From Paenibacillus macquariensis (GTDB taxonomy: Bacteria; Bacillota; Bacilli; Paenibacillales; Paenibacillaceae): DNA of 64,000 bases. A program made the position numbers and the translations under genes. Shown here piece by piece: positions 34,683 through 43,857 of this stretch. The stretch covers positions 62,001-126,000 of the forward strand of contig NZ_FTNK01000011.1 of NCBI RefSeq assembly GCF_900156375.1. Direction: 5' to 3'. The notes below the pieces were generated by a model. That model was not told where the DNA came from and ran no database searches. It worked only from the letters and a program-made list of their open reading frames with translations. How positions within the stretch are numbered: the first letter of the stretch is position 1; each line of letters opens with the position of its first letter.

Positions 34683-37271
34683 TTACGTTTCATCGGTGAT
34701 ATTTTTCTTTTTTTTACACACTGCGACTACATACATAGGCTGTGCATCTTTTACTTCCCCCAAAGAAAGCAATGCATGATTTTCTTGTTGCAAGATTTGG
34801 GAGGGTAAAAACTCACTATTTATTCCTCTCGCTTGTCTCATCACTTGATTATAGTAACTCACATTATCTTGGATATAGCTTTGTCCATATAATTCCAACA
34901 ATTCGTATTCTTTCAATAATTCCCCAATGAATTCTATTATTCCGTATTCAAATCGGTGATGTGGGTTAAGTGGTTGCTCTTCGTAATATAGGCCCGGGTT
35001 AGTAACCATTCGATTAGGTGTAGATACCAAGAATATTCCATCATCTTTAAGAACTCTGGCAGATTCCTTTATCCATTCGGAACCTTTATCAATATGTTCA
35101 ATTGTTTCAAATGAAACAACAACATCTACGCTCTTATCTTCTAAGCTTAGCCCATTCACATCGCCGTACCTGAAGCTTATATTATCAGCAGCGTAAACTC
35201 CTCTAGCATTTTCTAAACTTTCCTCATCAACGTCAACTCCTATTACAAAAGAAGCTCCTGCCTTTTGAAGCATCTTGGAGCCATAACCCGCACCACAAGC
35301 AGCATCTAGTACCAACTTACCTTTTACATATTTACACGCTAATTCATATCTCACCATATGCTCTTCAAGTACATCATTAAAATTGTTTTTTACTTGTTGA
35401 TTTATTACTAATCTTTCCCCTGTAAAAGGTACATCATTTTGCTCTATACTCAAAATCTCCTCAGAGATACTTTTTTTTGATTCGTTTGAAATTTTTAATT
35501 TTTCAATCAATTCTAGTATATCTTGGCTTTGGTCCTCAATTTTACTAACATATTCTAAAGCCATTTCGGTTTCACCAAATAAATCTAGAACTTCACCCAA
35601 ATTTTTCAAGGTTCCTTTATCTAACGGATCATATTCCAATGCCTTTTGAAGAAAAGGAATAATAAAGTCGTAACTGCCTTCATTAAACGCACTTACGGCT
35701 AAAAAATTCAAAACATCAATTTTATTACCTATTTCATCCGAAATAATCATAAACACTTCATTTATAGTAAACTTATTCTCCTGTAATTCATCGATTAATT
35801 GTTGACTATTCTCCACAAGATTCACAGATTTATCTATTTCTTGTAGTAGTTCAGAAACCCTATTATATTCATTCAATTCCATCTTTATTGCCTTCTCTCG
35901 ATCAATGATTGTCTTACTAGCTTTAACCAAATATTGATACACCTTAAATTGAGTTTCATCTTGAAGATTACTTAACTCATTTAATTTCTGAATCCATTGC
36001 TCATCTTCTTTATTCATAGCTGTTACGTTCACATTATAACTAATATTATCGTATTCCGCCTCTTTAAACATTTTATTCACTTCATCTAATGTAAACAAAC
36101 GGAGAGGTGTTCGATCAAGCAACCCAGCATCAGTACTGTTCCATCGACCATTGATAACGTCTCTCAGAACACTATAATGCATAACATTCGGAATACTGGC
36201 TAGTATCTTTCCGTTTGGCTTCAAGTGTTTCTTGAGATCTTTCAGAACTTGCAAAGGATTATATAAATGTTCCACTACATCTGTTAGAATAATATATTCG
36301 AACAATTCATTCGGGTAATCCAGTAGCTTCTCCACATCTGCCGAGATTACGTCTGCAAACAGAGAAGCAATCGATGCAGCGTTTTTATTATTTTCAATAC
36401 CATACAATCTTGCATTCTTATAGAGATTCTTAATTAGCAACAGTGTTGCACCACAGCCGCACCCTATTTCTAAAACATTAAGTGAAGCTTCTTTATTATG
36501 CTCATCCATTAATTTCACAATATCATATCTCATAAATGATGAAGATGGACTATCAAAACTCCACTTTTCAATGAATTTCTGCCTATTCCGCTGTAATAGT
36601 TCATTATAAGCTTGTGGCTTTTCTTTAAAAGAGACACTACCATAATGATGGATAAAAGTATCTCTACACAACACTAAATGATACCCCTCTTGTATGATTC
36701 GATATGAGTAATCATCATCCTCAAAGTTTCCAGGAGAGAATATTTCGTCTAAAAATCCAATTTTATCCACCACTTCACGTTTTATCAACATACAGAAACC
36801 GATTAATCTCAACCTTTTTTCCCATTTTTCCGGATTCGAAATATTTATACTCTCTGCAAAAGCGTGCATTTCCACATCTGTATGATAATCGACCTCAATA
36901 CTTTGGTGGTATGTACTATTATTGGTTATAGGGCCTACGGCTCCAATGTTGTCAGAACTCTCTATACAGTTAGTCAGATTCTCTAACCAATTTTTTGTTA
37001 CTACAATATCGTTATTCAATAATAAGATATACTCCCCACTTGAGATTTCTATCCCTTGATTACATCCCTTTGGAAATCCTAAATTTTCATCGTTAAAGAT
37101 CGTTAACAGCTCATGTTGATTGGATAGCCATTCTCTCGTCCCGTCCGTAGATTTGTTATCGACCACTATGATTTCATAGGTACCTAGTCTTGTGAATTTA
37201 CGAATACTTTCGATGCATCCAATAGTGAATTCCAATTGGTTATGTGTCAAAATAATAATACTTGTCTTCAA
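34683..37271 (-). CDS. Trifunctional GT2-methyltransferase-TPR-methyltransferase
   Basis: An 862-aa fusion. Residues 1-230 are a GT2 domain (SIIILTHNQLEFT, VDNKSTDGT, LLLNNDIVV, DEIFSPGNFEDDDY). Residues about 255-420 are a class-I SAM methyltransferase (LEIGCGCGATLLLIKNLY, DVVEHLYNPLQVLKDLKKHL). About 420-610 are helices with a TPR-like repeat (LEYDPLDKGTLKNLGEVLDL). About 630-790 are a second methyltransferase (LDAACGAGYGSKMLQKAG, VVSFETIEHIDKGSEWI). The likely start is the TTG at 37271, nine bases after AAAAGGGG; the ATG at 37280 touches that site. The gene is AT-richer than its neighbours, hinting at acquisition. Location beside fliT/fliS/fliD/hag suggests it builds and methylates a flagellin glycan. 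Confidence 0.8.
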   Translation of the reverse strand: MKTSIIILTHNQLEFTIGCIESIRKFTRLGTYEIIVVDNKSTDGTREWLSNQHELLTIFNDENLGFPKGCNQGIEISSGEYILLLNNDIVVTKNWLENLTNCIESSDNIGAVGPITNNSTYHQSIEVDYHTDVEMHAFAESINISNPEKWEKRLRLIGFCMLIKREVVDKIGFLDEIFSPGNFEDDDYSYRIIQEGYHLVLCRDTFIHHYGSVSFKEKPQAYNELLQRNRQKFIEKWSFDSPSSSFMRYDIVKLMDEHNKEASLNVLEIGCGCGATLLLIKNLYKNARLYGIENNKNAASIASLFADVISADVEKLLDYPNELFEYIILTDVVEHLYNPLQVLKDLKKHLKPNGKILASIPNVMHYSVLRDVINGRWNSTDAGLLDRTPLRLFTLDEVNKMFKEAEYDNISYNVNVTAMNKEDEQWIQKLNELSNLQDETQFKVYQYLVKASKTIIDREKAIKMELNEYNRVSELLQEIDKSVNLVENSQQLIDELQENKFTINEVFMIISDEIGNKIDVLNFLAVSAFNEGSYDFIIPFLQKALEYDPLDKGTLKNLGEVLDLFGETEMALEYVSKIEDQSQDILELIEKLKISNESKKSISEEILSIEQNDVPFTGERLVINQQVKNNFNDVLEEHMVRYELACKYVKGKLVLDAACGAGYGSKMLQKAGASFVIGVDVDEESLENARGVYAADNISFRYGDVNGLSLEDKSVDVVVSFETIEHIDKGSEWIKESARVLKDDGIFLVSTPNRMVTNPGLYYEEQPLNPHHRFEYGIIEFIGELLKEYELLELYGQSYIQDNVSYYNQVMRQARGINSEFLPSQILQQENHALLSLGEVKDAQPMYVVAVCKKKKNITDET

Positions 37272-37407
37272 AAAAACCATCCCCTTTTGATAGCACATTA
37301 ACTCATTGTTACTTAAAAGCTCACAGATTTAAAGGTCCATATCGTTCCATATTCTCCAGAAGTATATACCTGATAACATTAAAGGTTAGCTTTTTAACTC
37401 ATAAAAA

Positions 37408-37450
37408 AAGGAGCACCCCATTTATTTAATAATGTTGAGGGCAGCACCTT
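37408..37450 (-). terminator. Terminator after the 659-aa glycosyltransferase gene
   Basis: Interrupted stem AAGG.GC..CCC/GGG..GC.CCTT on the - strand followed by seven T, ten bases beyond the stop. Confidence 0.6.
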
Positions 37451-37459
37451 ATTTATATT

Positions 37460-39439
37460 CTAATATAGTATCAGTTCCTTCTCTTGATGAAGGAAATCAT
37501 CTACGAATGTTATACCCACGAAATCAGGAAAATCCGCAATAAATTTGTTGATATACTCAGCCTTTTGTTCGTTCTTAGCATGTCGTATTAAGGAATAATA
37601 AAGACTTTTAGTCGTCGGCTCCAGCTTCACTGCTTCACTGAAAAATTCCACGGCTTCATCATAATAATGATGATTGACATGATACCTTCCTAAATTTATC
37701 AAACTTGTGAAATCCAATTGCTGTTCTGATAGCAGTATGGAGTAATAATTCATGGCCATTTCTGTCAAATTCAATTTATAGAAGTAGTTAGCCAATTGAT
37801 TGACCAGTTCAGATGATCTCATAAAATTGATGAATTCATCAAATTTTTCAAAATCTTTGATTAAGAACAGTTGCTTCGCCACTAAGAATAATGAGCTCGA
37901 GTGACTCTTCAAGTCTTGCTCATCTGGAAGATGCTCTTTAGTAATCATAGAAACAATAAGTTCAGTCAATTTAGAGATCTCATCAGTCTTAAATTCATCC
38001 TTAATTTGGATAATTCCAGAGTAGTCATTCCAACGGATCGCCCCGACTGCCGTTTGAACCCAAAGCTGCAGTTGGTCATCTACATCAAGTTGTTGATCCG
38101 AAGACGATAATGCTAACCCTTCCTCTTTATAATCCAAAATGACAGCAAAACGGATTTGATCCAACAGACTAAGATGATCTAATGAATCAATATACTTCAC
38201 ATAATACTTAACTAATTCAGCTTGTCCAAGCACAAGAGACACTATAAATAGTAAATTACAGTTAGATTTATCAGTAACATCATATATTTTGTTTAACAAA
38301 ATGATCACTGAATCTGGACTCTCATTTTGACAAAGCCACTCTACCAGCTTTAACAGCACTTGTGGGTTTTTATTATTCTTATGAAGTAATTTAGATAGCC
38401 AATAAATAGCCTGCTGATTATCGTTTAATTGGAAGTATAATTCAACTAGCTGCAGTACCGGTTTCTCAAAACTATACGCAGGCTCGACAAGCCAGATCTC
38501 CTGATCATTACTGGCCCTTTGCTCCGCAACATTGATCGCATCAATAAAGCAGGCAATAGCCTGATCAACCCATCCCATCGTTTCATACTGAATTCCTTTA
38601 ATTGTATGATAATCAGCATAATCGGAAAATTCAGATAGTTGATTATTAGTAAGTTCTTCAACCCGTTGCCATCGGCTCTCTTGAGAATACAGACTTATAA
38701 GTCCGACCAGACAAAAAGGATACCAAGCTAATTTAGAGTATTTCTCCTTGAATGCCTGCTCATAACACCGAATGGCTTCTTCCACTTCCCCCGCATTGCG
38801 ATACTCGTTACCTATTGTATACCAGTCATAATCACTCATACTGTCGTGTTTCTTCATCTCATTAAAGATCGACATATTTCGCTCATGCTTATTTTTCTCT
38901 GTCACTCGCTGAGTCTGATAACCTGTATGATAAATATTCAGAGCGATCTGTTTATGATAAAGTTCTCCATGCTGTCCTCTTGTCAATTGCTCATGAATCG
39001 GTCGTTCGAAATAAATCCCTTTAAAGTTAGGGAATAATCTGGTTACAGGCATTGTTGAAATCTCTTCTTGAGTTTTTTTATCTCCTGTAAAATTAATCAC
39101 AGACATAGTATAAGCAAGATAGTCCATAGATTGTGCATTATTCAAAAACTCATTCCACTTGTCATATTCGTTCTCAGCCAAATACTCATCTGCATCGAGC
39201 ACTAATATCCACTTTCCTGATGCATGTCGGATTGATTCATTACGGGCAGCGGCGAAGTCATTACACCAAGTGTAATCAAACAACTTTGCCGCATATTCCC
39301 CAGCAATTTCTTTAGTCCGATCCGTTGACCCTGTATCAACTATAATAATCTCATCTGCTAACCTCATTACGCTATCCAAACAGCGGGACAGTAACTCCTC
39401 TTCGTTTTTCACTATCATACATACGCTAAGTCGCTTCAT
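37460..39439 (-). CDS. GT2 glycosyltransferase with long TPR-like tail
   Basis: A 659-aa protein with an N-terminal GT2 domain (SVCMIVKNEEELLSRCLDS, VDTGSTDRTKEI, WILVLDADEYL) followed by about 420 residues of helical TPR-like repeats (YDWYTIGNEYRNAGEVEEAI, ADYHTIKGIQYETMGWVDQ, INLGRYHVNHHYYDEAVEFF). It follows fliT by 22 bp with no terminator, so it is probably in the fliD-fliS-fliT transcript. This supports a role in flagellin modification. Ribosome binding is weak (AAAGGG 13 bases upstream). Confidence 0.8.
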   Translation of the reverse strand: MKRLSVCMIVKNEEELLSRCLDSVMRLADEIIIVDTGSTDRTKEIAGEYAAKLFDYTWCNDFAAARNESIRHASGKWILVLDADEYLAENEYDKWNEFLNNAQSMDYLAYTMSVINFTGDKKTQEEISTMPVTRLFPNFKGIYFERPIHEQLTRGQHGELYHKQIALNIYHTGYQTQRVTEKNKHERNMSIFNEMKKHDSMSDYDWYTIGNEYRNAGEVEEAIRCYEQAFKEKYSKLAWYPFCLVGLISLYSQESRWQRVEELTNNQLSEFSDYADYHTIKGIQYETMGWVDQAIACFIDAINVAEQRASNDQEIWLVEPAYSFEKPVLQLVELYFQLNDNQQAIYWLSKLLHKNNKNPQVLLKLVEWLCQNESPDSVIILLNKIYDVTDKSNCNLLFIVSLVLGQAELVKYYVKYIDSLDHLSLLDQIRFAVILDYKEEGLALSSSDQQLDVDDQLQLWVQTAVGAIRWNDYSGIIQIKDEFKTDEISKLTELIVSMITKEHLPDEQDLKSHSSSLFLVAKQLFLIKDFEKFDEFINFMRSSELVNQLANYFYKLNLTEMAMNYYSILLSEQQLDFTSLINLGRYHVNHHYYDEAVEFFSEAVKLEPTTKSLYYSLIRHAKNEQKAEYINKFIADFPDFVGITFVDDFLHQEKELILY

Positions 39440-39461
39440 TACATTAACTCAACCCTTTACA

Positions 39462-39800
39462 TTATTTCTTATGGTCAATAAACATACTTTCTACAGTATA
39501 ACTCGCACCGTAAGCATTCTTTTGTTCTTTGACCGACTCTTGTTTCAATAACCATTCACCGGCTTTCTGTTTCAAAGAGTTCATTGTTGAAAGAATGACC
39601 TCATCATGCTCGATTAACTTTCGAAGACGTTGTTTATCCTCAACAGTAAGATCTTCCTGACCCATCTGCATCTTATGAACAAGCTGCTCTCTGCGCTCAG
39701 TGAACGCAGTTAGCTCTTCATAATCTACCAACTTGAGCCGCTTAATTAATGTAGTCGTCATTTCTTCCAGTTCAGTAATTTGCTCATCAATAGTCCTCAT
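39462..39800 (-). CDS. fliT: FliT-like flagellar chaperone
   Basis: A 112-aa helical protein (ELEEMTTTLIKRLKLVDYEE, AFTERREQLVHKMQ, EHDEVILSTMNSLKQKA). Size, helix pattern and position directly after fliS match the Bacillus FliT/YvyE-type chaperones that hold FliD. It overlaps fliS by 4 bp (ATGA). Sequence conservation in this family is low, so the assignment relies partly on context. Confidence 0.75.
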   Translation of the reverse strand: MRTIDEQITELEEMTTTLIKRLKLVDYEELTAFTERREQLVHKMQMGQEDLTVEDKQRLRKLIEHDEVILSTMNSLKQKAGEWLLKQESVKEQKNAYGASYTVESMFIDHKK

Positions 39801-40186
39801 TTGGCTTGTTCCTGACTAGCACCTAATGATTTACTTGCCGTATCCCACGCCTCACGTAAATCCAACAGATAAGAAAGAACCTCATCCGCAGGCTTTTTAT
39901 TCTTTTTCATATTTGCATTAATCAGTTGATGAATCATATATTCATAGACCTGAGAGAGGTTCTTAGCAATTGGATAGTCGAAATTTAAGGCTGCTGTCAA
40001 TTCATGAATAACAGCTTGAGCTTTACATAGATTCGTATTTGTTTTTTCAAAATTCCCCTCTTCGATCCCGGAGACACCCATTCTCACAAAACGAATCGCG
40101 CCATCATAAAGCATCAGCAGAAGTTGGGCTGGGGACGCAGTGTGTAGTTGGGTTTGTTGATACCTTTGGTGAGGTGATGTAATCAA
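39797..40186 (-). CDS. fliS: Flagellin export chaperone FliS
   Basis: A 129-aa four-helix protein that binds the flagellin C-terminus and prevents early polymerisation. Typical features are YQQTQLHTASPAQLLLMLYD (residues about 9-28), AIRFVRMG, ICAL-like helix NLCKAQAVIHELTAALNFDY, and YEYMIHQLINAN. The start is a TTG at 40186 with GGGAGAG seven bases upstream. It lies between fliD and fliT. Confidence 0.93.
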   Translation of the reverse strand: MITSPHQRYQQTQLHTASPAQLLLMLYDGAIRFVRMGVSGIEEGNFEKTNTNLCKAQAVIHELTAALNFDYPIAKNLSQVYEYMIHQLINANMKKNKKPADEVLSYLLDLREAWDTASKSLGASQEQAK

Positions 40187-40205
40187 AAGAACTCTCTCCC
40201 TTACA

Positions 40206-41687
40206 TTAAGATAGCATACTCGTCAAACTAGACGACGTACTATTAAACTTGTTCATTGCTTTTTCCATAGCTGAGAATTGAGTATAATAACGCGTTTCTA
40301 GCATAGATAATCGTCTATTCACATCCGCAATACGTGTATCAAAGGACGTTAATTGTGCGCCCATTTGGCTGTTAACAAGGAATGCTGTCGTTAAGTCCGC
40401 GCTATACTTGGAAGTCCCTGCCTTGTCATATAATGAAGTCAATGCCACATTGTCAATCTTCTTCACTCGGCTAAAGATACCGTCACTCGAGGTATATGCA
40501 GATGTACTACCTTCTAATTTCGGATTGTGATCTGCTTGTCCAAATAAAGCATATACATCTTCAGGATTATCCGAAAGCGCTGCTCTAAGCTTGGATTCAT
40601 CGATTATAAGTTTACCTTTTTCGCTATGATTTCCAGTTGTGATACCTATTTTCGTGATGTTGATTTCACTACCATCAGGCAGAACTACATTGCCAACAAT
40701 CGCAGCTCTCATGTCACTGAGTGTTTTGTCTATAATAGAATCACTTTTCAGCATACCACTCTTTGCTTTCGTGTCCCATAGCTTAATCTCATCTTCACTC
40801 ATGTCTGCCTTTTGCTCAGTGGTTAACGGAGTATATGTTCTATAACGCTCTTCTGATGTCTTCTGATTCAATGTCGCTATGGTTGCATTGTAAGTGTCTA
40901 CAAAAGATTTAATCGTATCAAACACCTTGTCTGTATCCTGAGCCACTTGAATTTGCGATGTTTGGCCAGCAGGTGTTGTACCACTTATCGATATTGAGAC
41001 TCCATTGACTGTAAAAGTATTTGAGGATTGAGTTGTTTCTATCCCATTGATAGTTACTGTTGCATCACTTCCGGCTACTTTTGCAGGATTCACACCAAAG
41101 ATATTATCTAGTAACCCTCCACTTAAGGTTATATCCTTACTTCCAGTTTCTTTATTAGTCAAAGACATTTTCCCTGAAGATGCTTCATACACCGCTGTGA
41201 CTCCAGCTTTGCTACTATTGATTTTACTAACTAATGAAGCGATAGTATCTGTACTCTTATCAAAGTCAATCTGTGTTCCATTAATAGTTATACTAGTATC
41301 TGATCCTTTATAGATATCAGAAAGCAAACTATCAGATGCAGTCGAGCTAAGCTTCGAACCTATAACAGTTGTAGCAGATGCTAATTTACTCACACTAATA
41401 TTCATAACCGAGTTAGTAGCCGTACCTGTAGCTGTAGCTGTCACATTGGAAGCACCCGTAACCGTAGCCTTCTTGGAGTTGATTGAAGTGCTAAGGCTAA
41501 ATGTTGATAACTTATCATTTAGACCCACTAATGTCGTACTTACCTGGCGATACCCCTCACGCTTCCATTCCATAAGCTGTTTTTGCTGATTCAGCTTGTT
41601 CAATGGAGACTTTGCCGAAGTCATTAAGTTCTTCACCATGTCGTCAATATTCATACCCGAAGCTAGACCACCAATTCTCATTACCAT
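40206..41687 (-). CDS. fliD: Flagellar hook-associated protein 2 (filament cap)
   Basis: FliD caps the filament and assists flagellin folding. It is 493 aa with the N-terminal coiled part (MRIGGLASGMNIDDMVKNLM), Ser/Thr-rich middle domains with FliD repeats (VTINGIETTQSSNTFTVNGV), and the C-terminal helix (DTRIADVNRRLSMLETRYYT). GGAGG stands eight bases before the ATG at 41687. It forms one unit with flaG upstream and fliS downstream. Confidence 0.95.
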   Translation of the reverse strand: MVMRIGGLASGMNIDDMVKNLMTSAKSPLNKLNQQKQLMEWKREGYRQVSTTLVGLNDKLSTFSLSTSINSKKATVTGASNVTATATGTATNSVMNISVSKLASATTVIGSKLSSTASDSLLSDIYKGSDTSITINGTQIDFDKSTDTIASLVSKINSSKAGVTAVYEASSGKMSLTNKETGSKDITLSGGLLDNIFGVNPAKVAGSDATVTINGIETTQSSNTFTVNGVSISISGTTPAGQTSQIQVAQDTDKVFDTIKSFVDTYNATIATLNQKTSEERYRTYTPLTTEQKADMSEDEIKLWDTKAKSGMLKSDSIIDKTLSDMRAAIVGNVVLPDGSEINITKIGITTGNHSEKGKLIIDESKLRAALSDNPEDVYALFGQADHNPKLEGSTSAYTSSDGIFSRVKKIDNVALTSLYDKAGTSKYSADLTTAFLVNSQMGAQLTSFDTRIADVNRRLSMLETRYYTQFSAMEKAMNKFNSTSSSLTSMLS

Positions 41688-41701
41688 AATTAACTCCTCC
41701 T

Positions 41702-42073
41702 TTATGCCCGTTCATCAAAAATAAGCCCGTTCAGTTTCATCATATCTGCTGCGACATCTAATATCTTCTCCGATGGAATCTCACGAATCAGATCACCCGT
41801 CTGCTTATCGAACACCTTAACCATAATCACATTGGTTGCCTTATGAACTGATATTTCAAATGACTTCTCCGGACCCTGTAACGCCCGAATGACGTTCTCT
41901 AATTGTTGAACCTGCTGTTCATTCCCGACTATTTGGCGAATATCTGTTGCCGTAGAAGATTGGCTACTGTTTACTTCTCTCGACACTTGGATATCATCAC
42001 TATTACTCTTCACCGGTGAAATATTCTTACTTCCGATATCATGCCTAAATCCAGATACTATACTATTATTCAC
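41702..42073 (-). CDS. flaG: FlaG family flagellar protein
   Basis: A 123-aa protein with a variable, Ser-rich N-terminus and the conserved FlaG C-terminal domain (LQFSVHK-like FEISVHKATNVIMVKVFDKQ, IREIPSEKILDVAADM). It influences filament length in other bacteria. The GTG start at 42073 follows GAGGAG. B. subtilis YvyC holds the same position before fliD. Confidence 0.9.
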   Translation of the reverse strand: MNNSIVSGFRHDIGSKNISPVKSNSDDIQVSREVNSSQSSTATDIRQIVGNEQQVQQLENVIRALQGPEKSFEISVHKATNVIMVKVFDKQTGDLIREIPSEKILDVAADMMKLNGLIFDERA

Positions 42074-42135
42074 AGATCGCTCCTCCTCATATGTATTCGA
42101 GTAATCAATATGTCCACATCTGAGTTGTTACTATA

Positions 42136-42163
42136 TATATCGGAAAACCATCTAGGTTAATGA
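42136..42163 (-). promoter_or_regulatory. Candidate SigD promoter for flaG-fliD-fliS-fliT
   Basis: TCCGATAT on the - strand at 42136-42143 matches the SigD -10 core (GCCGATAT) in seven of eight positions. The -35 region 15-16 bases upstream (TCAT/TTAA) is a poor match to TAAA. It sits between the hag terminator and flaG, where a promoter is expected. Confidence 0.45.
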
Positions 42164-42179
42164 AGACAAAAAAAAAGAA

Positions 42180-42206
42180 AAGAGACCTTGAATTTCAAGG
42201 TCTCTT
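42180..42206 (-). terminator. hag terminator
   Basis: 11-bp perfect stem AAGAGACCTTG/CAAGGTCTCTT with a 5-nt loop, followed on the - strand by a T-rich tail with one C, 19 bp past the hag stop. Confidence 0.9.
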
Positions 42207-42224
42207 CGAAGAATAACGTAAAGA

Positions 42225-42992
42225 TTAACGAAGTACAGATAGAATACCTTGTGGCGCAGAGTTCGCTTGTGCCAACATCGATTGAGATGCTTGCAACAAG
42301 ATGTTGTTCTTAGAAAGAGCAACCATTTCCTTAGCCATATCTGTATCACGAATACGTGATTCAGCAGCTGTCAAGTTTTCTACTGTTGTACCCAAGTTGT
42401 TGGAAGTATATTCCAAACGGTTCTGCACAGCACCAAGCTTAGCGCGTTCTGTAGATACAGAAGTGATTGCAGTTTCAATGTTAGCCAATGTTGAAATAGA
42501 AGTCAAAGCTGTAAAGTCAGTAGTCGTAATAGAACCGATTGCAATAGAACCACCTTTGTCATTAGTAGTAATTGTTGCACCGGCAGTAATTGATGTACCG
42601 TTAAATGTGGTGTTCTCCATAATATCTTTAATCTGAGCACTCAGCTGAGTCAACTCTTGGCCAATATTAGCTTTGTCATTAGTGTTGTATGTTCCGCTTG
42701 TATTCTGTACGTTCAGTTCTTTCATACGAGTCAGCATAGAACTCACTTCATTCATTGCACCTTCAGCTGTTTGTACGAATGAAATACCATCTTGAGTGTT
42801 ACGTTGAGCCATTTCTAGACCACGGATTTGACCGCGCATGGATTCGGAAATGGATAGACCAGCAGCATCGTCAGCTGCACGGTTAATACGTAGACCGGAA
42901 GACAATTTCTCCATGTTCTTGCTTGTTGCATTAGTGTTTAGACCCATGTTACGGTGTGTGTTTAAAGCTGGAATATTGTGATTGATAATCAT
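42225..42992 (-). CDS. hag: Flagellin
   Basis: A 255-aa filament subunit from the ATG at 42992 (MIINHNIPALNTHRNMGLN) with AAGGAGG upstream. Conserved D0/D1 N-terminus (SGLRINRAADDAAGLSISES) and C-terminus (SNNILLQASQSMLAQANSAP, ILSVLR) flank a short central region. That centre is rich in Ser, Thr and Ile (about residues 135-190), a possible glycan acceptor. The small size means no large outer domains D2/D3. An in-frame ATG at 43031 lies within the CsrA hairpin and is not a start. Confidence 0.97.
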   Translation of the reverse strand: MIINHNIPALNTHRNMGLNTNATSKNMEKLSSGLRINRAADDAAGLSISESMRGQIRGLEMAQRNTQDGISFVQTAEGAMNEVSSMLTRMKELNVQNTSGTYNTNDKANIGQELTQLSAQIKDIMENTTFNGTSITAGATITTNDKGGSIAIGSITTTDFTALTSISTLANIETAITSVSTERAKLGAVQNRLEYTSNNLGTTVENLTAAESRIRDTDMAKEMVALSKNNILLQASQSMLAQANSAPQGILSVLR

Positions 42993-43021
42993 TATAATTT
43001 CCTCCTTGAAATGGTTTGTTC

Positions 43022-43035
43022 CCACATCCATGTGG
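43022..43035 (-). promoter_or_regulatory. CsrA-binding hairpin in the hag leader
   Basis: The - strand reads CCACAT-GG-ATGTGG, a perfect 6-bp palindrome with GGA at the loop. ACATGGATGT fits the CsrA consensus ACAnGGAnGU exactly. A second GGA site is the ribosome binding site AAGGAGG. This two-site layout is known for B. subtilis hag, where CsrA represses and FliW antagonises it. Confidence 0.75.
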
Positions 43036-43085
43036 TATGAGCATCTTCACGGTCGGCCGCCCTGAAGATTATCGCTCTAAAGTAT

Positions 43086-43113
43086 ATATCGACGGTTCAC
43101 ATCCAAATGTTTA
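43086..43113 (-). promoter_or_regulatory. SigD promoter of hag
   Basis: TAAA-N16-GTCGATAT on the - strand, one mismatch from the SigD -10 consensus GCCGATAT. The leader is about 90 nt and contains the CsrA hairpin and another inverted repeat (ATCTTCA/TGAAGAT, 43043-43069). Confidence 0.7.
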
Positions 43114-43152
43114 TAGTATTTTATAATTATTTTATTTATTTATTTCAAAGGT

Positions 43153-43377
43153 TTACTCAGATAATCCATCCATTATCTTCTGCAGCTGATTCACATCAAT
43201 TGCAGCCCCCAGATTATTCTGCTGGATAGCTTCAAAAATCTCCTTACGATAGATATCGATCGTCTTAGGCGCCGAGATTCCTACCTTTACAGTATCTGCT
43301 TCAACTGAGAGAATGGTAATCTCAATATCATTCTGGATAACGATAGATTCTCCCTTTTTCCTTGATAGAACTAACAT
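43153..43377 (-). CDS. csrA: Carbon storage regulator CsrA
   Basis: A 74-aa RNA-binding dimer that represses flagellin translation. It has MLVLSRKKGESIVIQNDIEI, VKVGISAPKTIDIYRKEIFE with the conserved Leu/Arg RNA-binding edges, and a longer C-terminal helix as in Bacillus. The ATG overlaps the fliW stop (TAATG), keeping the two at matched levels. Confidence 0.97.
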   Translation of the reverse strand: MLVLSRKKGESIVIQNDIEITILSVEADTVKVGISAPKTIDIYRKEIFEAIQQNNLGAAIDVNQLQKIMDGLSE

Positions 43378-43793
43378 TAACCTTCACCGCCTTCGGAATC
43401 CCCTATCCCATTGATCCACAGTAAATGCTTCGTTGTATACGGTACATTCTGTAATACAATCTGTTTGCCGCTATGTCTGTCAAAATTAATAATAATCGGG
43501 GCAAGTAAATTCAATGTCACCTTATTGCGATCACTATTCCATGTCACGATACATCGAATATTCACTTGATCACGATTGGTTATCTCAATTTCCTCAAGAA
43601 GGTCATCAGGCACATCAAGTTCATAGTTGGGATAGAACTCAAACGGATTCACAATAATAAATGCTACAGATGGATTTGTTACAGAAATCAAAACACTAAA
43701 CAATTCATCGTATTGCTGTATTTTATACTCTTTTAATAATTCAAACCCCGGCAATCCCTTCGGGAAGGTAACAACACTTAAGTGTTTCTCCAT
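43377..43793 (-). CDS. fliW: Flagellar assembly factor FliW
   Basis: A 138-aa protein that binds CsrA or flagellin and so links filament assembly to hag translation. FPKGLPGFELLKEYKI, PFEFYPNYELDVPDD and the TLNLLAPIIINF motif are typical. The start is the ATG at 43793 with GGAGG eight bases upstream; an ATG at 43808 overlaps that region and lacks a site of its own. Confidence 0.95.
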   Translation of the reverse strand: MEKHLSVVTFPKGLPGFELLKEYKIQQYDELFSVLISVTNPSVAFIIVNPFEFYPNYELDVPDDLLEEIEITNRDQVNIRCIVTWNSDRNKVTLNLLAPIIINFDRHSGKQIVLQNVPYTTKHLLWINGIGDSEGGEG

Positions 43794-43825
43794 AGTTAAA
43801 GCCTCCATTGTGTTTATGAACCAAA

Positions 43826-43857
43826 AGAGCTATGGATCATAACATCCCCATAGCTCT
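43826..43857 (-). terminator. Probable terminator between flgL and fliW
   Basis: 10-bp perfect stem AGAGCTATGG/CCATAGCTCT with a 12-nt loop; TTTT follows on the - strand. It takes the place where B. subtilis has yviE. Confidence 0.6.

Noticed and set aside
42993..43031. Upstream ATG extending flagellin by 13 residues
   Set aside because: It lies in the CsrA hairpin, has no ribosome binding site, and flagellins begin at MxINHN.
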